Origin: Deltaproteobacteria bacterium
GTDB lineage: Bacteria; Myxococcota_A; Polyangia; Polyangiales; JADJMO01
Assembly: GCA_016182965.1 (NCBI GenBank)
Contig: JACPFM010000063.1
Coordinates: 1 to 64,000 of the forward strand
DNA length: 64,000 bases
Direction: 5' to 3'
Position 1 is the first letter of the stretch. Each line of letters starts with the position of its first letter. Below, piece by piece: positions 36,604 through 44,704 of this stretch. Made by a program: the position numbers and the translations under genes. The notes beneath the pieces were generated by a model. The model was not told where the DNA came from and made no database searches. It worked only from the letters and a program-made list of their open reading frames with translations.

Positions 36604-38462
36604 GCGAGCGCCGGAGCTTCGCCGACGCGCTCGACGCGCGGTTCGGCCACCGTCGTCTGATGCAGGAGCTGCTCGAGGACCACGTGGTCGGCGGCGCGCG
36701 CTGGTCGTACGCGATCGGCGCCGCGCTGACCGTGCTGCTCGTGATGCAGGGGATCACCGGCGTCGGCCTGATGATGGTCTACGCGCCCTCGAGCCAGACC
36801 GCGTGGGCCTCGGTGCATTACGTCACGCACCGGCTTCCCTGGGGCTGGCTCCTGCGCGGCGTGCACCACTACGCCTCCGACGCGCTGCTCGCGCTCTCGG
36901 GGCTCCACCTCGCGCGCACCGCGCTGGTCGGCGCCTACCGCGGCCACCGCGACGTCAACTGGTGGGTCGGTCTGGTGCTGATGGGGCTGACCTTCGCGCT
37001 GGCGATCACCGGCGGGCGCCTGGTCTGGGATCAGGCCGCGTACTGGGCGTTCAAGGTCGAGGCGAACATCACCGCCACGACGCCGATCGTGGGCGGCGCG
37101 CTGGCGCGGCTCGCGCAGGGCGGACCGCAGCTCGGTCACTTCACGCTCACGCGCATGTACGCGCTGCACGTCGCCGTCTTGCCGATGCTCGTCATCGCGA
37201 CGGTCGCGTTGCACGCGCGCCTGCGTCGCGTGCACGGCCACGCGCCGGTCGGCGATCCGGGGAAGGTCTCGCCGCGCGCCGTGCAGCTTCAGCGCGACGC
37301 CATCGTCGCGGTGGCCGTGGTCGCGCTCGTCGTGGCGCTCGCCGTCCGCGCGCACGGAGCGCCGCTCGACGCGCCCGCCGATCCGAACAGCGAGTACCCG
37401 GCGCGCCCCGAGTGGTTCCTCTTGCCGCTGTACGAGCTGCGGCGGCTGCTCTCGGGCGGGCTCGAGGCGGTCGCCACGATGGTCATCCCGTCGATCGCGA
37501 TCGCGTTCCTCGTGCTGTTGCCGGTGCTCGATCGCAAGCGCGACGCGTCGCTGCGCGCGCGCGGTCCCTTCCTCGGCGCGCTCGGCCTCGGCGCGCTCGG
37601 CGGAGCGCTCCTCGTGCTCTCGGCGAAGCGGCACGACGCGCGCGACGCGAAGTTCCAGAAGGCGCGCGCCGCCGCCGACGAGCGCGCCGCGTACGCGATC
37701 GAGCTCGCCAAGGCGGGCGTGCCGCCGGAGGGCCCGCTGGAGATGCTCGCGCGCGATCCGAAGATCCGCGGCGAGGAGATCTGGAAGAAGGAGTGCGCGA
37801 CCTGCCACACGCTCGACGGCAAGCTGACCGACGAGAAGGAGGCGGCGGCCGACGTGAAGGGGTGGGGGACCGCCGCGTGGGTCGAGTCGATGGTGCGCGA
37901 TCCCGACGACCCGCTGCGCTTCGGCCGCAGCCCGTTCAAGGGGGAGATGCCCTCGGCGACCAAGCCGCCGCCCGGCAAGGAGGCGGAGTTCAAGCCGATG
38001 TCCGAGGCCGACGTGAAGGCGGTGAGCGAATACGTCGCCGCGCAGGGGAAGGGCGGGAGCACCGACGCGCACGCCGCGCAGGTGTTCGACGACGCCTGCG
38101 GCGGCTGCCACGAGCTGAACGGCAAGGGGGGCGACGACAGCGATCTCGCGCCGAAGCTCACCGGCTGGGGCAGCTACCGCTGGCTCCGCGCGCAGATCGC
38201 CGATCCGACCGGCGGCGAGACGTACGACGTCGAGGCCGGCCACACGAAGTACAAGGGGCGCATGCCGGCGTTCTCGAAGGATCTCGGGCCGGACGTCGAC
38301 GTGATCGCGCGCTGGCTGTGGTGGCGGCTGCACGGCAGCTGGCCGACGGAGGCACAGATCGCCGCGGCGGCGGCGCCGCCTGCACCGGCCGCCTCGTCGG
38401 CTCCGCCGGCCGCGTCATCGGCGGCTGCGATCTCCTCGGCGTCGACCGCCGCGCCGAAGTAG
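36600..38462 (+). CDS. Cytochrome b fused to two c-type haem domains
   Basis: A 620-residue core subunit of a bc/b6f-type quinol oxidase complex. Residues 1-340 are full-length cytochrome b with haem ligands His89 and His103 on helix B and His190 and His205 on helix D. The 15-residue step on helix D is the b6f-type spacing (bc1 has 14). The quinol-site motif is PEWF (270-273) in place of PEWY. Residues about 345-585 face the periplasm and hold two c-haem motifs, CATCH (399-403) and CGGCH (500-504), with distal Met candidates in GEMPS and GRMPAF. A Pro/Ala/Ser tail ends it. With the Rieske gene it would form a two-gene complex with no separate cytochrome c1. Confidence 0.94.
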   Translation: MSERRSFADALDARFGHRRLMQELLEDHVVGGARWSYAIGAALTVLLVMQGITGVGLMMVYAPSSQTAWASVHYVTHRLPWGWLLRGVHHYASDALLALSGLHLARTALVGAYRGHRDVNWWVGLVLMGLTFALAITGGRLVWDQAAYWAFKVEANITATTPIVGGALARLAQGGPQLGHFTLTRMYALHVAVLPMLVIATVALHARLRRVHGHAPVGDPGKVSPRAVQLQRDAIVAVAVVALVVALAVRAHGAPLDAPADPNSEYPARPEWFLLPLYELRRLLSGGLEAVATMVIPSIAIAFLVLLPVLDRKRDASLRARGPFLGALGLGALGGALLVLSAKRHDARDAKFQKARAAADERAAYAIELAKAGVPPEGPLEMLARDPKIRGEEIWKKECATCHTLDGKLTDEKEAAADVKGWGTAAWVESMVRDPDDPLRFGRSPFKGEMPSATKPPPGKEAEFKPMSEADVKAVSEYVAAQGKGGSTDAHAAQVFDDACGGCHELNGKGGDDSDLAPKLTGWGSYRWLRAQIADPTGGETYDVEAGHTKYKGRMPAFSKDLGPDVDVIARWLWWRLHGSWPTEAQIAAAAAPPAPAASSAPPAASSAAAISSASTAAPK

Positions 38463-38513
38463 ACGTCCCGCCGCGTCCTTGACGAGGGCCGTCCTGCGCG
38501 GCATTCACGAGGC

Positions 38514-39548
38514 TTGTCCCTCTCGACCGCCTTCCGCTCCTGCACCCTCGTCTCCGTGCTCGCGCTCGCGGCCTGTCGCGGCGAGCAGGTCGACGTCGAA
38601 CACACCGGCGACGCGTCGGAGTCCGGCGTCGCCTCGGAGTCCGGTATCGACAGCGCCGGCTCGGAGTCCGCCGTCGACGGCGACGACGCCTCGACGCTCG
38701 ACTCGTCGAGCGCGGACACCGCGGCCGGACCGGCCGACGCCGCCCTCGACGCCGACGCCGGCACGGGCGACGCCGACGCGGGCACGGGCGACGGCGACGC
38801 GGGCACGGGCGACGCGGCGCCGACCGACGCGTTCGTCGGCGGTCCCAAGCATCAAGCGGACTGTCCCATCGCGCGCGGCCCCAAGATGAAGTTCATCGCG
38901 GCGCCCGAGCCGTTCTGCATCGACGAGACCGAGGTCACCGACGCACAGCTCAACGTGTTCGTCATCGCGTCGGACAAGCCCGCGGCGCCCAAGATTCCGG
39001 CGTTCTGCGCGACGGCGCTCGCCGAACGTCCGCCGAAGACGAGGCTCTCGCTGTCGGTGGCCGCCGCGAACATCGAGTGGTGCGTCGCGTACGCCTACTG
39101 CAAGTGGGCCGGCAAGCGCCTGTGCGGCAAGCACGGCGGCGGCGCGTACTCGTCGTCCGAGAGCGAGGCTTCGGGCACGAGCCAGTGGTCGTACGCGTGC
39201 CGCGGCGGCGATCCGGGCACGGTGTTCCCGTACGGCGGAGGCGCCGCCTACGTCGCCGACACGTGCATCAACGAGGACTCGGCGGTCACCTCCGTCCAGC
39301 CGGTCAACAGCTCCAAATGGCCGGACTGTCACGGCAGCGGCGAGTTCTCCACACTGATGCACATGGCCGGCAATGCGCGCGAGTGGGAGGACGCCTGCGA
39401 TGGCCCCATCGGCGCGTCGACCTCCTGCCGCACGCGCGGCGGCGCCTGGACCTCGCCCTGGAACGAGACCAACTGCGGCTCGATCCCCCGCCTGAACACG
39501 AACGCCGACGCCACCACCGGCTTCCGCTGCTGCTACGACGGTCGCTGA
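38514..39548 (+). CDS. SUMF1/formylglycine-generating-enzyme-like lipoprotein
   Basis: A 344-residue secreted protein. The TTG start gives a lipoprotein signal with lipobox LAAC. An Asp/Ala/Thr-rich linker (about 25-110) contains three GTGDADA-type repeats. Residues about 125-344 match the FGE-sulfatase (SUMF1) C-type-lectin-like fold: FCIDETEVTDAQLNVFV, AYCKWAGKRLCG, HMAGNAREWEDAC and TTGFRCCYDGR. Many myxobacterial members are extracellular and probably do not make formylglycine; the paired catalytic cysteines cannot be assigned here. No ATG is available that keeps the signal peptide. It ends in a strong heptamer hairpin facing the convergent Cys-rich gene. Confidence 0.85.
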   Translation: MSLSTAFRSCTLVSVLALAACRGEQVDVEHTGDASESGVASESGIDSAGSESAVDGDDASTLDSSSADTAAGPADAALDADAGTGDADAGTGDGDAGTGDAAPTDAFVGGPKHQADCPIARGPKMKFIAAPEPFCIDETEVTDAQLNVFVIASDKPAAPKIPAFCATALAERPPKTRLSLSVAAANIEWCVAYAYCKWAGKRLCGKHGGGAYSSSESEASGTSQWSYACRGGDPGTVFPYGGGAAYVADTCINEDSAVTSVQPVNSSKWPDCHGSGEFSTLMHMAGNAREWEDACDGPIGASTSCRTRGGAWTSPWNETNCGSIPRLNTNADATTGFRCCYDGR

Positions 39549-39600
39549 TCGGCGGTGGCAGTCGTGGGCCGGCGACGCCGCGTCGGCTCGCGCGACCTGG

Positions 39601-39668
39601 GTCGAAGGTCGAAGGTCGAAGGTCGAAGCTGTCGGGCTTCGTTTGACCTTCGACCTTCGACGTTCGAC
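39601..39668. terminator. Bidirectional heptamer hairpin between convergent genes
   Basis: The left arm is four copies of GTCGAAG (39601-39628). The right arm is three copies of CTTCGAC-type units (39648-39668, the last GTTCGAC). They are complementary over at least 20 bp with a 19-base loop. Each arm reads as tandem TCGAAGG on the coding strand of the gene it follows, so readthrough from either side yields the same stem. No U tract is present. The rest of 39549-39775 shows nothing else. Confidence 0.8.
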
Positions 39669-39775
39669 CGGGCATGCGCAGGCCGGCGAGGCCGAGTGGC
39701 CAATCATCGCAGCGAACAAAAACACTTCGCCCCCGCGATCGCTCGCGGGGGCGAAGGGGTCACGCGGCGATCAGA

Positions 39776-42700
39776 TCAACCGATCGTGCCGCACTTGTTC
39801 GGACCGGCCGCGCCGCAGGACTTCGGCGCCACGCAGGTGCCGCAGTCGAGCAGACCGCCGCAGCCGTCGGGGTACGAGCCGCACTCGGCGCCCGCGGCCT
39901 CGCAGGTCGTCTTCGTGCAGGTGCCGCCCGGACAGGCCGGGCAGGTGAGGACGCCGCCGCAGCCGTCGCCCTGGGGACCGCAGCGACCGCCGCAGGTCAG
40001 CGGGGTGCACGTCGGCACGCCGCCGTCGCACGCGCCGCAATCCTGCGTACCGCCGCAGCCGTCGCCGGACATGCCGCAGCTGACGCCCATCTCGGCGCAC
40101 GTCTTCTTGGTGCACGTGCTGTAGCCGCACTTGCCGGTGACGCCGAGACCGCCGCAGGTCGCCGGCGGCGTGCAGGTGCCGCAGTTGAGCACGGTGCCGC
40201 AGCCGTCGGCCCAGCTGCCGCACTCGTACCCGTAGTCGCTGCACTTCTTCGGAGTGCAGGTCGCGCCGCCGCACTTGCCCGGGACGCCGCCGCCGCCGCA
40301 GGTGCCGGTGGTGCAGGTGCCGCAGGTCAGGATGCCGCCGCAGCCGTTGGACCACGAGCCGCACTCGACGCCGAGCGCCGCGCAGGTGGTCGGGGTGCAC
40401 GAGGTGCCGGCGCACTTGCCGCCGGTGCCGCAGACCATGCCCGAGGGGCAGGTGCCGCAGGTGAGGGTGCCGCCGCAGCCGTCGGGCGCCGAGCCGCACT
40501 CGATGCCCTGTTCGGCGCACGTGCGCTTGGTGCACGTGGGCGGAGGCGGCGGGAGCTTCTCGTCGCAGACGCGCGAGCCGAGGTCGAAGATCATGAACTC
40601 GAGCGCCTTCTGCTGCGCCGTGAGCGTCGTACCCGTCCCGCAGCGCCCGGGGAAGGCGCTGGCGGAGCTGTCGTTCGACGGGCTCTTGGTCGAGTCGACG
40701 TGGATGTCGGTGACGACGACGCGCCCGCACTGCGAGTCCGCGGCGACGCCGACCGGCGCGTTGAAGCTGAAGTACTGGACCGCCGACGGCACGGTGACCG
40801 GCGGCTTGTTCACGTCCTTCGCGCTGTACGCGGTGATCCAGTTGGTGGTGCGCGTCGCGTCGACCGCGTCGATGCTGTGCTGCGCCTGCTGAATCGACAG
40901 GATGCCCGGCGTGGTGGACGCGCCGACGTTGACCAGCCACTTCGAGAGCGCGAGGCCCTTGGGGAAGCCGGTGAGCACGGTCCCGTTGGTCGGGCTCGCG
41001 AGGTCGGCGGCGAGGTTCCACGTCGCGAGGCTCGGCCACGGCGTCGGGCCGTCCTTCACCCACGCGAAGTGGTAGTGGCCGGCGAACACGCGACCGCCCA
41101 TGCCGGCGTAGTCGAACATGTTCTTGTAGAAGCCGGTCTTCTCGTTGCCGAACTCGCCGCCGTAGCCGCCCTCGCAGTCGAGGAGCACGGCGTCGTAGTT
41201 CGCGAGGTTGGCCACGCTGTTCCACAGCGAGGACTTCGCCGCCGGCAGCGTCGCCGAGTACCCGGTGCGGCTGATCTTGTTGGTGCCGCACACCTTCGTC
41301 TTGATGACGCACTTGCCCTTGTTCGGGCCGCTCGACTCGCAGACCGAGCCCGACGGGCAGGTCGTCGCCGGGCACGTGTAGGTGCCGGTGTAGATGCCCG
41401 TCGTGACCAGATCGCAGAAGCCCGTGTACATGTGCACGCGGCCGCTGTCGCTCGGCGCGACGAACTCGCTGTCGTCGATGCCGATCTTGCGGAGCAGGCA
41501 CTCGAGGTTGTCCTGCGAGCCGGTCGAGATCGCGAACTGCGGGATGTCGCCCTCGGAGCGCTTCTTCGGGAAGCTCGTCTTGAGCTTGTCGATCGGCGTG
41601 TCCATGCACGCGCGCGTGGTGATCGTCACCTGGCGGCGCCACTTGCCCGTCTGGATGACCAGCGGGATGTCGGTGCCGACCGGCACGTTGGTGAGCTTGA
41701 ACGAGCCCGTCTCGTCGGTGACCGTCTGCACCAGCGGATAGCCGGAGAGCGCGGACGCGCACTTGTCGCAGGTCGCGCCCGTGGACAGTGCCGTCGGCGT
41801 GCCGTTCGGGATGTAGACGAAGACGTTGTAGAGCGGGTTGACGCCGGCAGGATCGTAGACCTTGCCGCTGATCGAGCTGGTGAGCCCGCCGCTGCAGGTG
41901 ACCTGCTTGCACTCGAGGTTCACGCAGCTGGTGCCGCCGCCGCCGCCGCACTTGCTCGGCACGCCGCCGCCGCCGCAGATCGCGGGCGACGTGCAGCCGC
42001 CGCAGTCGGCGGTGAGGCCGCCGCAGCCGTCGGAGACCTGACCGCAGGTGCCCGTCGGGTAGTCGGCGCAGGTCTTCTTCACGCACGGCGGCGGACCGCC
42101 GCACACGCTCGGGACGCCGGCGCCGCCGCAGGTCTGCCCGGACGGGCAGGTGCCGCAGTTGACCGTGAGGCCGCCGCAGCCGTCGGAGACCTGGCCGCAG
42201 TTGGCACCGAGCTCGGTGCAGGTCTTCGGCGTGCAGGGCGGGGGCGCGCCGCCGCACTTGCTGGCGACGCCGCCACCGCCGCAGATGTTGCCGCCGGTGC
42301 AGGTGCCGCAGCTCGCCGTCAGGCCGCCGCAGCCGTCGGACACCTGGCCGCAGTCGGCGCCCCAGTCGGCGCAGGTCTTCTTGACGCACGGCGAGGTGCT
42401 GGTGCCGCAGACGTTCGGCTTGCCGCCGCCGCCGCAGGTGCCCGTCGTGCAGCTTCCGCAGTTGACGAGGCCGCCGCAGCCATCGGCGACCGGGCCGCAG
42501 TTGTAGGCCATCTCGGTGCACGTCTTCGGCGTGCACGGGGGCTTCGGCGGCGTGCCGCACTTGTTCGGCGTGACGGCGCCGCAGGTGTCGGTGCCGGTGC
42601 AGGTGCCGCAGTCGATCAGGTTGCCGCAGCCGTCGCCCTGCTTGCCGCAGTTCGCATCGAGCTCGATGCACGTCTTGGGCTTGCAGCCGGTGTCTGCGAC

Positions 42701-43033
42701 GCCGCACTTGCTCGGGCCACCGCCGCCGCAGATCTCGCCGGCCTTCGGGCAGGTGGTCGGTCCGCAGTCGACGAGACCGCCGCAGCCGTCGGCCACCGGG
42801 CCGCAGTCGGCGTCGAGCTCGGCGCACGTCTTCGGCTTGCAACTCGATCCATCGAGGTTGAAGCTCGAGTCTTCCTCGGGGACGACGGACGTCTCGCCGC
42901 CACCGCCGCCGGAGGTGTCGACGACGACGCTGCCGTCGGTCGTCGGAAGGACTCCGTCGACGGCGTCCTCACCACCCGCACAACCCCAGGCCCAGAGGGC
43001 CAATGCAAAAATACCAATACGACCGACACGCAT
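39776..43033 (-). CDS. Secreted Cys-rich repeat protein, 12 DGCGG modules
   Basis: A 1,085-residue exported protein starting MRVGRIGIFALALWAWGC (signal, possible lipidation). Six modules of about 45 residues with the pattern C-x-P-K-T-C-x9-C-G-x4-DGCGG-x4-CGxC-x5-CGGGG-x4-KCG precede a unique central region. Six more follow, twelve in all. The central part (about 345-760) includes a carboxypeptidase-regulatory-like strand set (SGKVYDPAGVNPLYNVFVYI, VTDETGSFKLTNVPVG) and a segment with LLDCEGGYGGE and GRVFAGHYHFAWV of unknown fold. Proteins with this central region flanked by Cys modules are typical of Polyangia; their role is unknown. It is convergent with the SUMF1-like gene across a heptamer hairpin. 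Confidence 0.88.
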   Translation of the reverse strand: MRVGRIGIFALALWAWGCAGGEDAVDGVLPTTDGSVVVDTSGGGGGETSVVPEEDSSFNLDGSSCKPKTCAELDADCGPVADGCGGLVDCGPTTCPKAGEICGGGGPSKCGVADTGCKPKTCIELDANCGKQGDGCGNLIDCGTCTGTDTCGAVTPNKCGTPPKPPCTPKTCTEMAYNCGPVADGCGGLVNCGSCTTGTCGGGGKPNVCGTSTSPCVKKTCADWGADCGQVSDGCGGLTASCGTCTGGNICGGGGVASKCGGAPPPCTPKTCTELGANCGQVSDGCGGLTVNCGTCPSGQTCGGAGVPSVCGGPPPCVKKTCADYPTGTCGQVSDGCGGLTADCGGCTSPAICGGGGVPSKCGGGGGTSCVNLECKQVTCSGGLTSSISGKVYDPAGVNPLYNVFVYIPNGTPTALSTGATCDKCASALSGYPLVQTVTDETGSFKLTNVPVGTDIPLVIQTGKWRRQVTITTRACMDTPIDKLKTSFPKKRSEGDIPQFAISTGSQDNLECLLRKIGIDDSEFVAPSDSGRVHMYTGFCDLVTTGIYTGTYTCPATTCPSGSVCESSGPNKGKCVIKTKVCGTNKISRTGYSATLPAAKSSLWNSVANLANYDAVLLDCEGGYGGEFGNEKTGFYKNMFDYAGMGGRVFAGHYHFAWVKDGPTPWPSLATWNLAADLASPTNGTVLTGFPKGLALSKWLVNVGASTTPGILSIQQAQHSIDAVDATRTTNWITAYSAKDVNKPPVTVPSAVQYFSFNAPVGVAADSQCGRVVVTDIHVDSTKSPSNDSSASAFPGRCGTGTTLTAQQKALEFMIFDLGSRVCDEKLPPPPPTCTKRTCAEQGIECGSAPDGCGGTLTCGTCPSGMVCGTGGKCAGTSCTPTTCAALGVECGSWSNGCGGILTCGTCTTGTCGGGGVPGKCGGATCTPKKCSDYGYECGSWADGCGTVLNCGTCTPPATCGGLGVTGKCGYSTCTKKTCAEMGVSCGMSGDGCGGTQDCGACDGGVPTCTPLTCGGRCGPQGDGCGGVLTCPACPGGTCTKTTCEAAGAECGSYPDGCGGLLDCGTCVAPKSCGAAGPNKCGTIG

Positions 43034-43291
43034 GAACAAGCCCTCCGTGGCGGCCCCCCGGCCGCCTGGGACAACCCCGCGGTGGGGACTCTTCGCTAGT
43101 CGTTGAGGCGGCGCAAGTGGTGTCATCCCCAGTTGCGACGGGGGATGGCGAGCGGGTGGCGGCGTTTCTCGCCATACCCTGCGCAAGCATTCAGCGGATC
43201 TTGGAATTCCACGCGTTTGTCGACAGCGCGCGGGCCGCGGTTCCGGGCAACGCGCGTTTCAGCGCGGACGGCAGGCGAAAAAAGAGTCGGT

Positions 43292-43507
43292 CTACCGCGA
43301 GGGCAGATCCGGCGGATTGCCCCGTGGCAGCCCGCGGAGCACGCCGATCGTCGCCGCGACGTAGAGCAGCACGACGATCGCGGTGCGCGCGCGGACCGGA
43401 TCGCGACGCTTGGCGGCCGCGAGCTCCCCCGGCGTGAGCGCGACGGCGGCGGCCCAGCACGCCGCGCCGACGGCGAGGAACAGCTTGCTCCGCCGGTCCC
43501 AGCTCAC
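43292..43507 (-). CDS. Small two-helix membrane protein
   Basis: A 71-residue product from a GTG whose bases overlap the stop of the upstream gene (GTGA), so it is translationally coupled. Two hydrophobic helices are visible (LFLAVGAACWAAAVAL and TAIVVLLYVAATIGVL) joined by a basic loop (AAAKRRDPVRART), followed by a short Pro-rich tail. No family is recognised. Coupling suggests it helps anchor or stabilise the lipocalin-like protein encoded upstream, or is simply expressed with it. The 250 bp between it and the Cys-rich repeat gene show no further gene. Confidence 0.7.
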   Translation of the reverse strand: MSWDRRSKLFLAVGAACWAAAVALTPGELAAAKRRDPVRARTAIVVLLYVAATIGVLRGLPRGNPPDLPSR

Positions 43508-44643
43508 ACGTACATCCGGATGCCGTGCGACGCGTCGTGGGTGCCGATCTCGAGCGCCGCGGCGTCGCTCGTCAGGTGGATCGGCGCGCGCCCGCGCGGA
43601 GCGAAGCGCACGTTCGCCCGCGCGATCTTCGAGTTCAGGCAGTAGGTCATCTCGCCGTTGGGGTTCGGGTAGTAGAGCCCCACGGTGTCGTCGTCGCGCA
43701 GCTCGATCTCGCCCTCGATCGTCGCGTCGGCCTGGCGAGCGCGGAACGTCCACCTGCGGAGGCGCTCGATCTTCCCGCGCGCGCGGAGCAGCTCGCCGGC
43801 GAGGCGCGCCTCGTAGCGGACGCCGCGGTGGCGGAGGCCGACGATCGTGATGAGCGGCGTGTGTAGCCGACCGATGCGCACGCGCCCGGAGAAGCCCTCG
43901 AGGACGACGTCGCGACCTTCGGGCTCGTTCCAGCAGTTGACGTGCGCCCAGGCGTAGAGATCGGCGTGGCCGACGCCCCAGTTGTGGCCCTGCATCGCCG
44001 GCCACTGCCGCACGTCCCAACGCCTCGTGGCGCCCGCGCGCTCGATGGTCACCTCGCCGTCGGCGCGCGCGTCGAAGATGGGCGAGACGAGCTTGCTCTT
44101 GGGGAACGCGCCCCGGTACATCGCCGGCAGCGGGAACGGCACGAACGGCGCGAGATCGCGCGGCTGCAACGCGAGGTCGAACTGGATGCGCGCGTGCCCG
44201 TGCACGACCTCGCCCTGCAGCCGCTTGCCGTCGAACTGCACGCCGGCGACCGCGAGGCGGAAGGGGCGGGCGCGCGTGATGGTCGCCGCCTCGATGGCGA
44301 CCGTCTGCTTGGCGGCGACGTGGCGGCTCGGACCGGGCGGCGCCTCGACGCCGGGCTCGCGGTAGCTCGGGGGCGGCAGCGCTTCTGCCGTGCGATCGAA
44401 GGCGATCGCCCAGGCCTCGGCGACGGTACGCCCGCGCTCGAACGGCGGGCCGCCGCTGGTCTTGGTCGTGGGCGCGAAGAGGGTCATCTTCACCCACAGC
44501 GCCCGCGGCGCATCGGGGTCGTTCAGCTTGATGAACGTGCTCTCGACGTGGCCCTTGGCCGGATTGATCGCGTCGGGATCGAACCGCGCGAGGTTCCATG
44601 CTTCGGCGTCGAGGTCTCTGGAGTCCAGCGTCGTCGCTTCCAT
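43504..44643 (-). CDS. Lipocalin-like (CrtC/tocopherol-cyclase-type) protein
   Basis: A 379-residue protein whose pattern recalls the lipocalin-related CrtC/AttH/tocopherol-cyclase group. Two halves of beta strands are each marked by a W-rich motif (WPAMQGHNWGVGHADLYAWA, followed by FSGRVRIGRLHTPLITI). No catalytic assignment is made. The chosen ATG at 44643 has a GAGGCGG ribosome site. A second in-frame ATG at 44706 would add 21 residues, but its codons are less GC-rich and it would overlap the start codon of the divergent gene at 44705, leaving no promoter space. The stop overlaps the GTG of the small membrane protein. Confidence in the family is moderate and in the gene high. Confidence 0.75.
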   Translation of the reverse strand: MEATTLDSRDLDAEAWNLARFDPDAINPAKGHVESTFIKLNDPDAPRALWVKMTLFAPTTKTSGGPPFERGRTVAEAWAIAFDRTAEALPPPSYREPGVEAPPGPSRHVAAKQTVAIEAATITRARPFRLAVAGVQFDGKRLQGEVVHGHARIQFDLALQPRDLAPFVPFPLPAMYRGAFPKSKLVSPIFDARADGEVTIERAGATRRWDVRQWPAMQGHNWGVGHADLYAWAHVNCWNEPEGRDVVLEGFSGRVRIGRLHTPLITIVGLRHRGVRYEARLAGELLRARGKIERLRRWTFRARQADATIEGEIELRDDDTVGLYYPNPNGEMTYCLNSKIARANVRFAPRGRAPIHLTSDAAALEIGTHDASHGIRMYV

Positions 44644-44704
44644 GCCGCCTCGGACGGGATGATACGCGTGCTCGATCGCCCCCGCAGTGTAGAATTCGCG
44701 ATCC

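Noticed and set aside
36432-38333. Long minus-strand frame opposite the cytochrome b gene
   Set aside because: Antisense shadow with no family resemblance; the plus strand has clear haem and membrane motifs.
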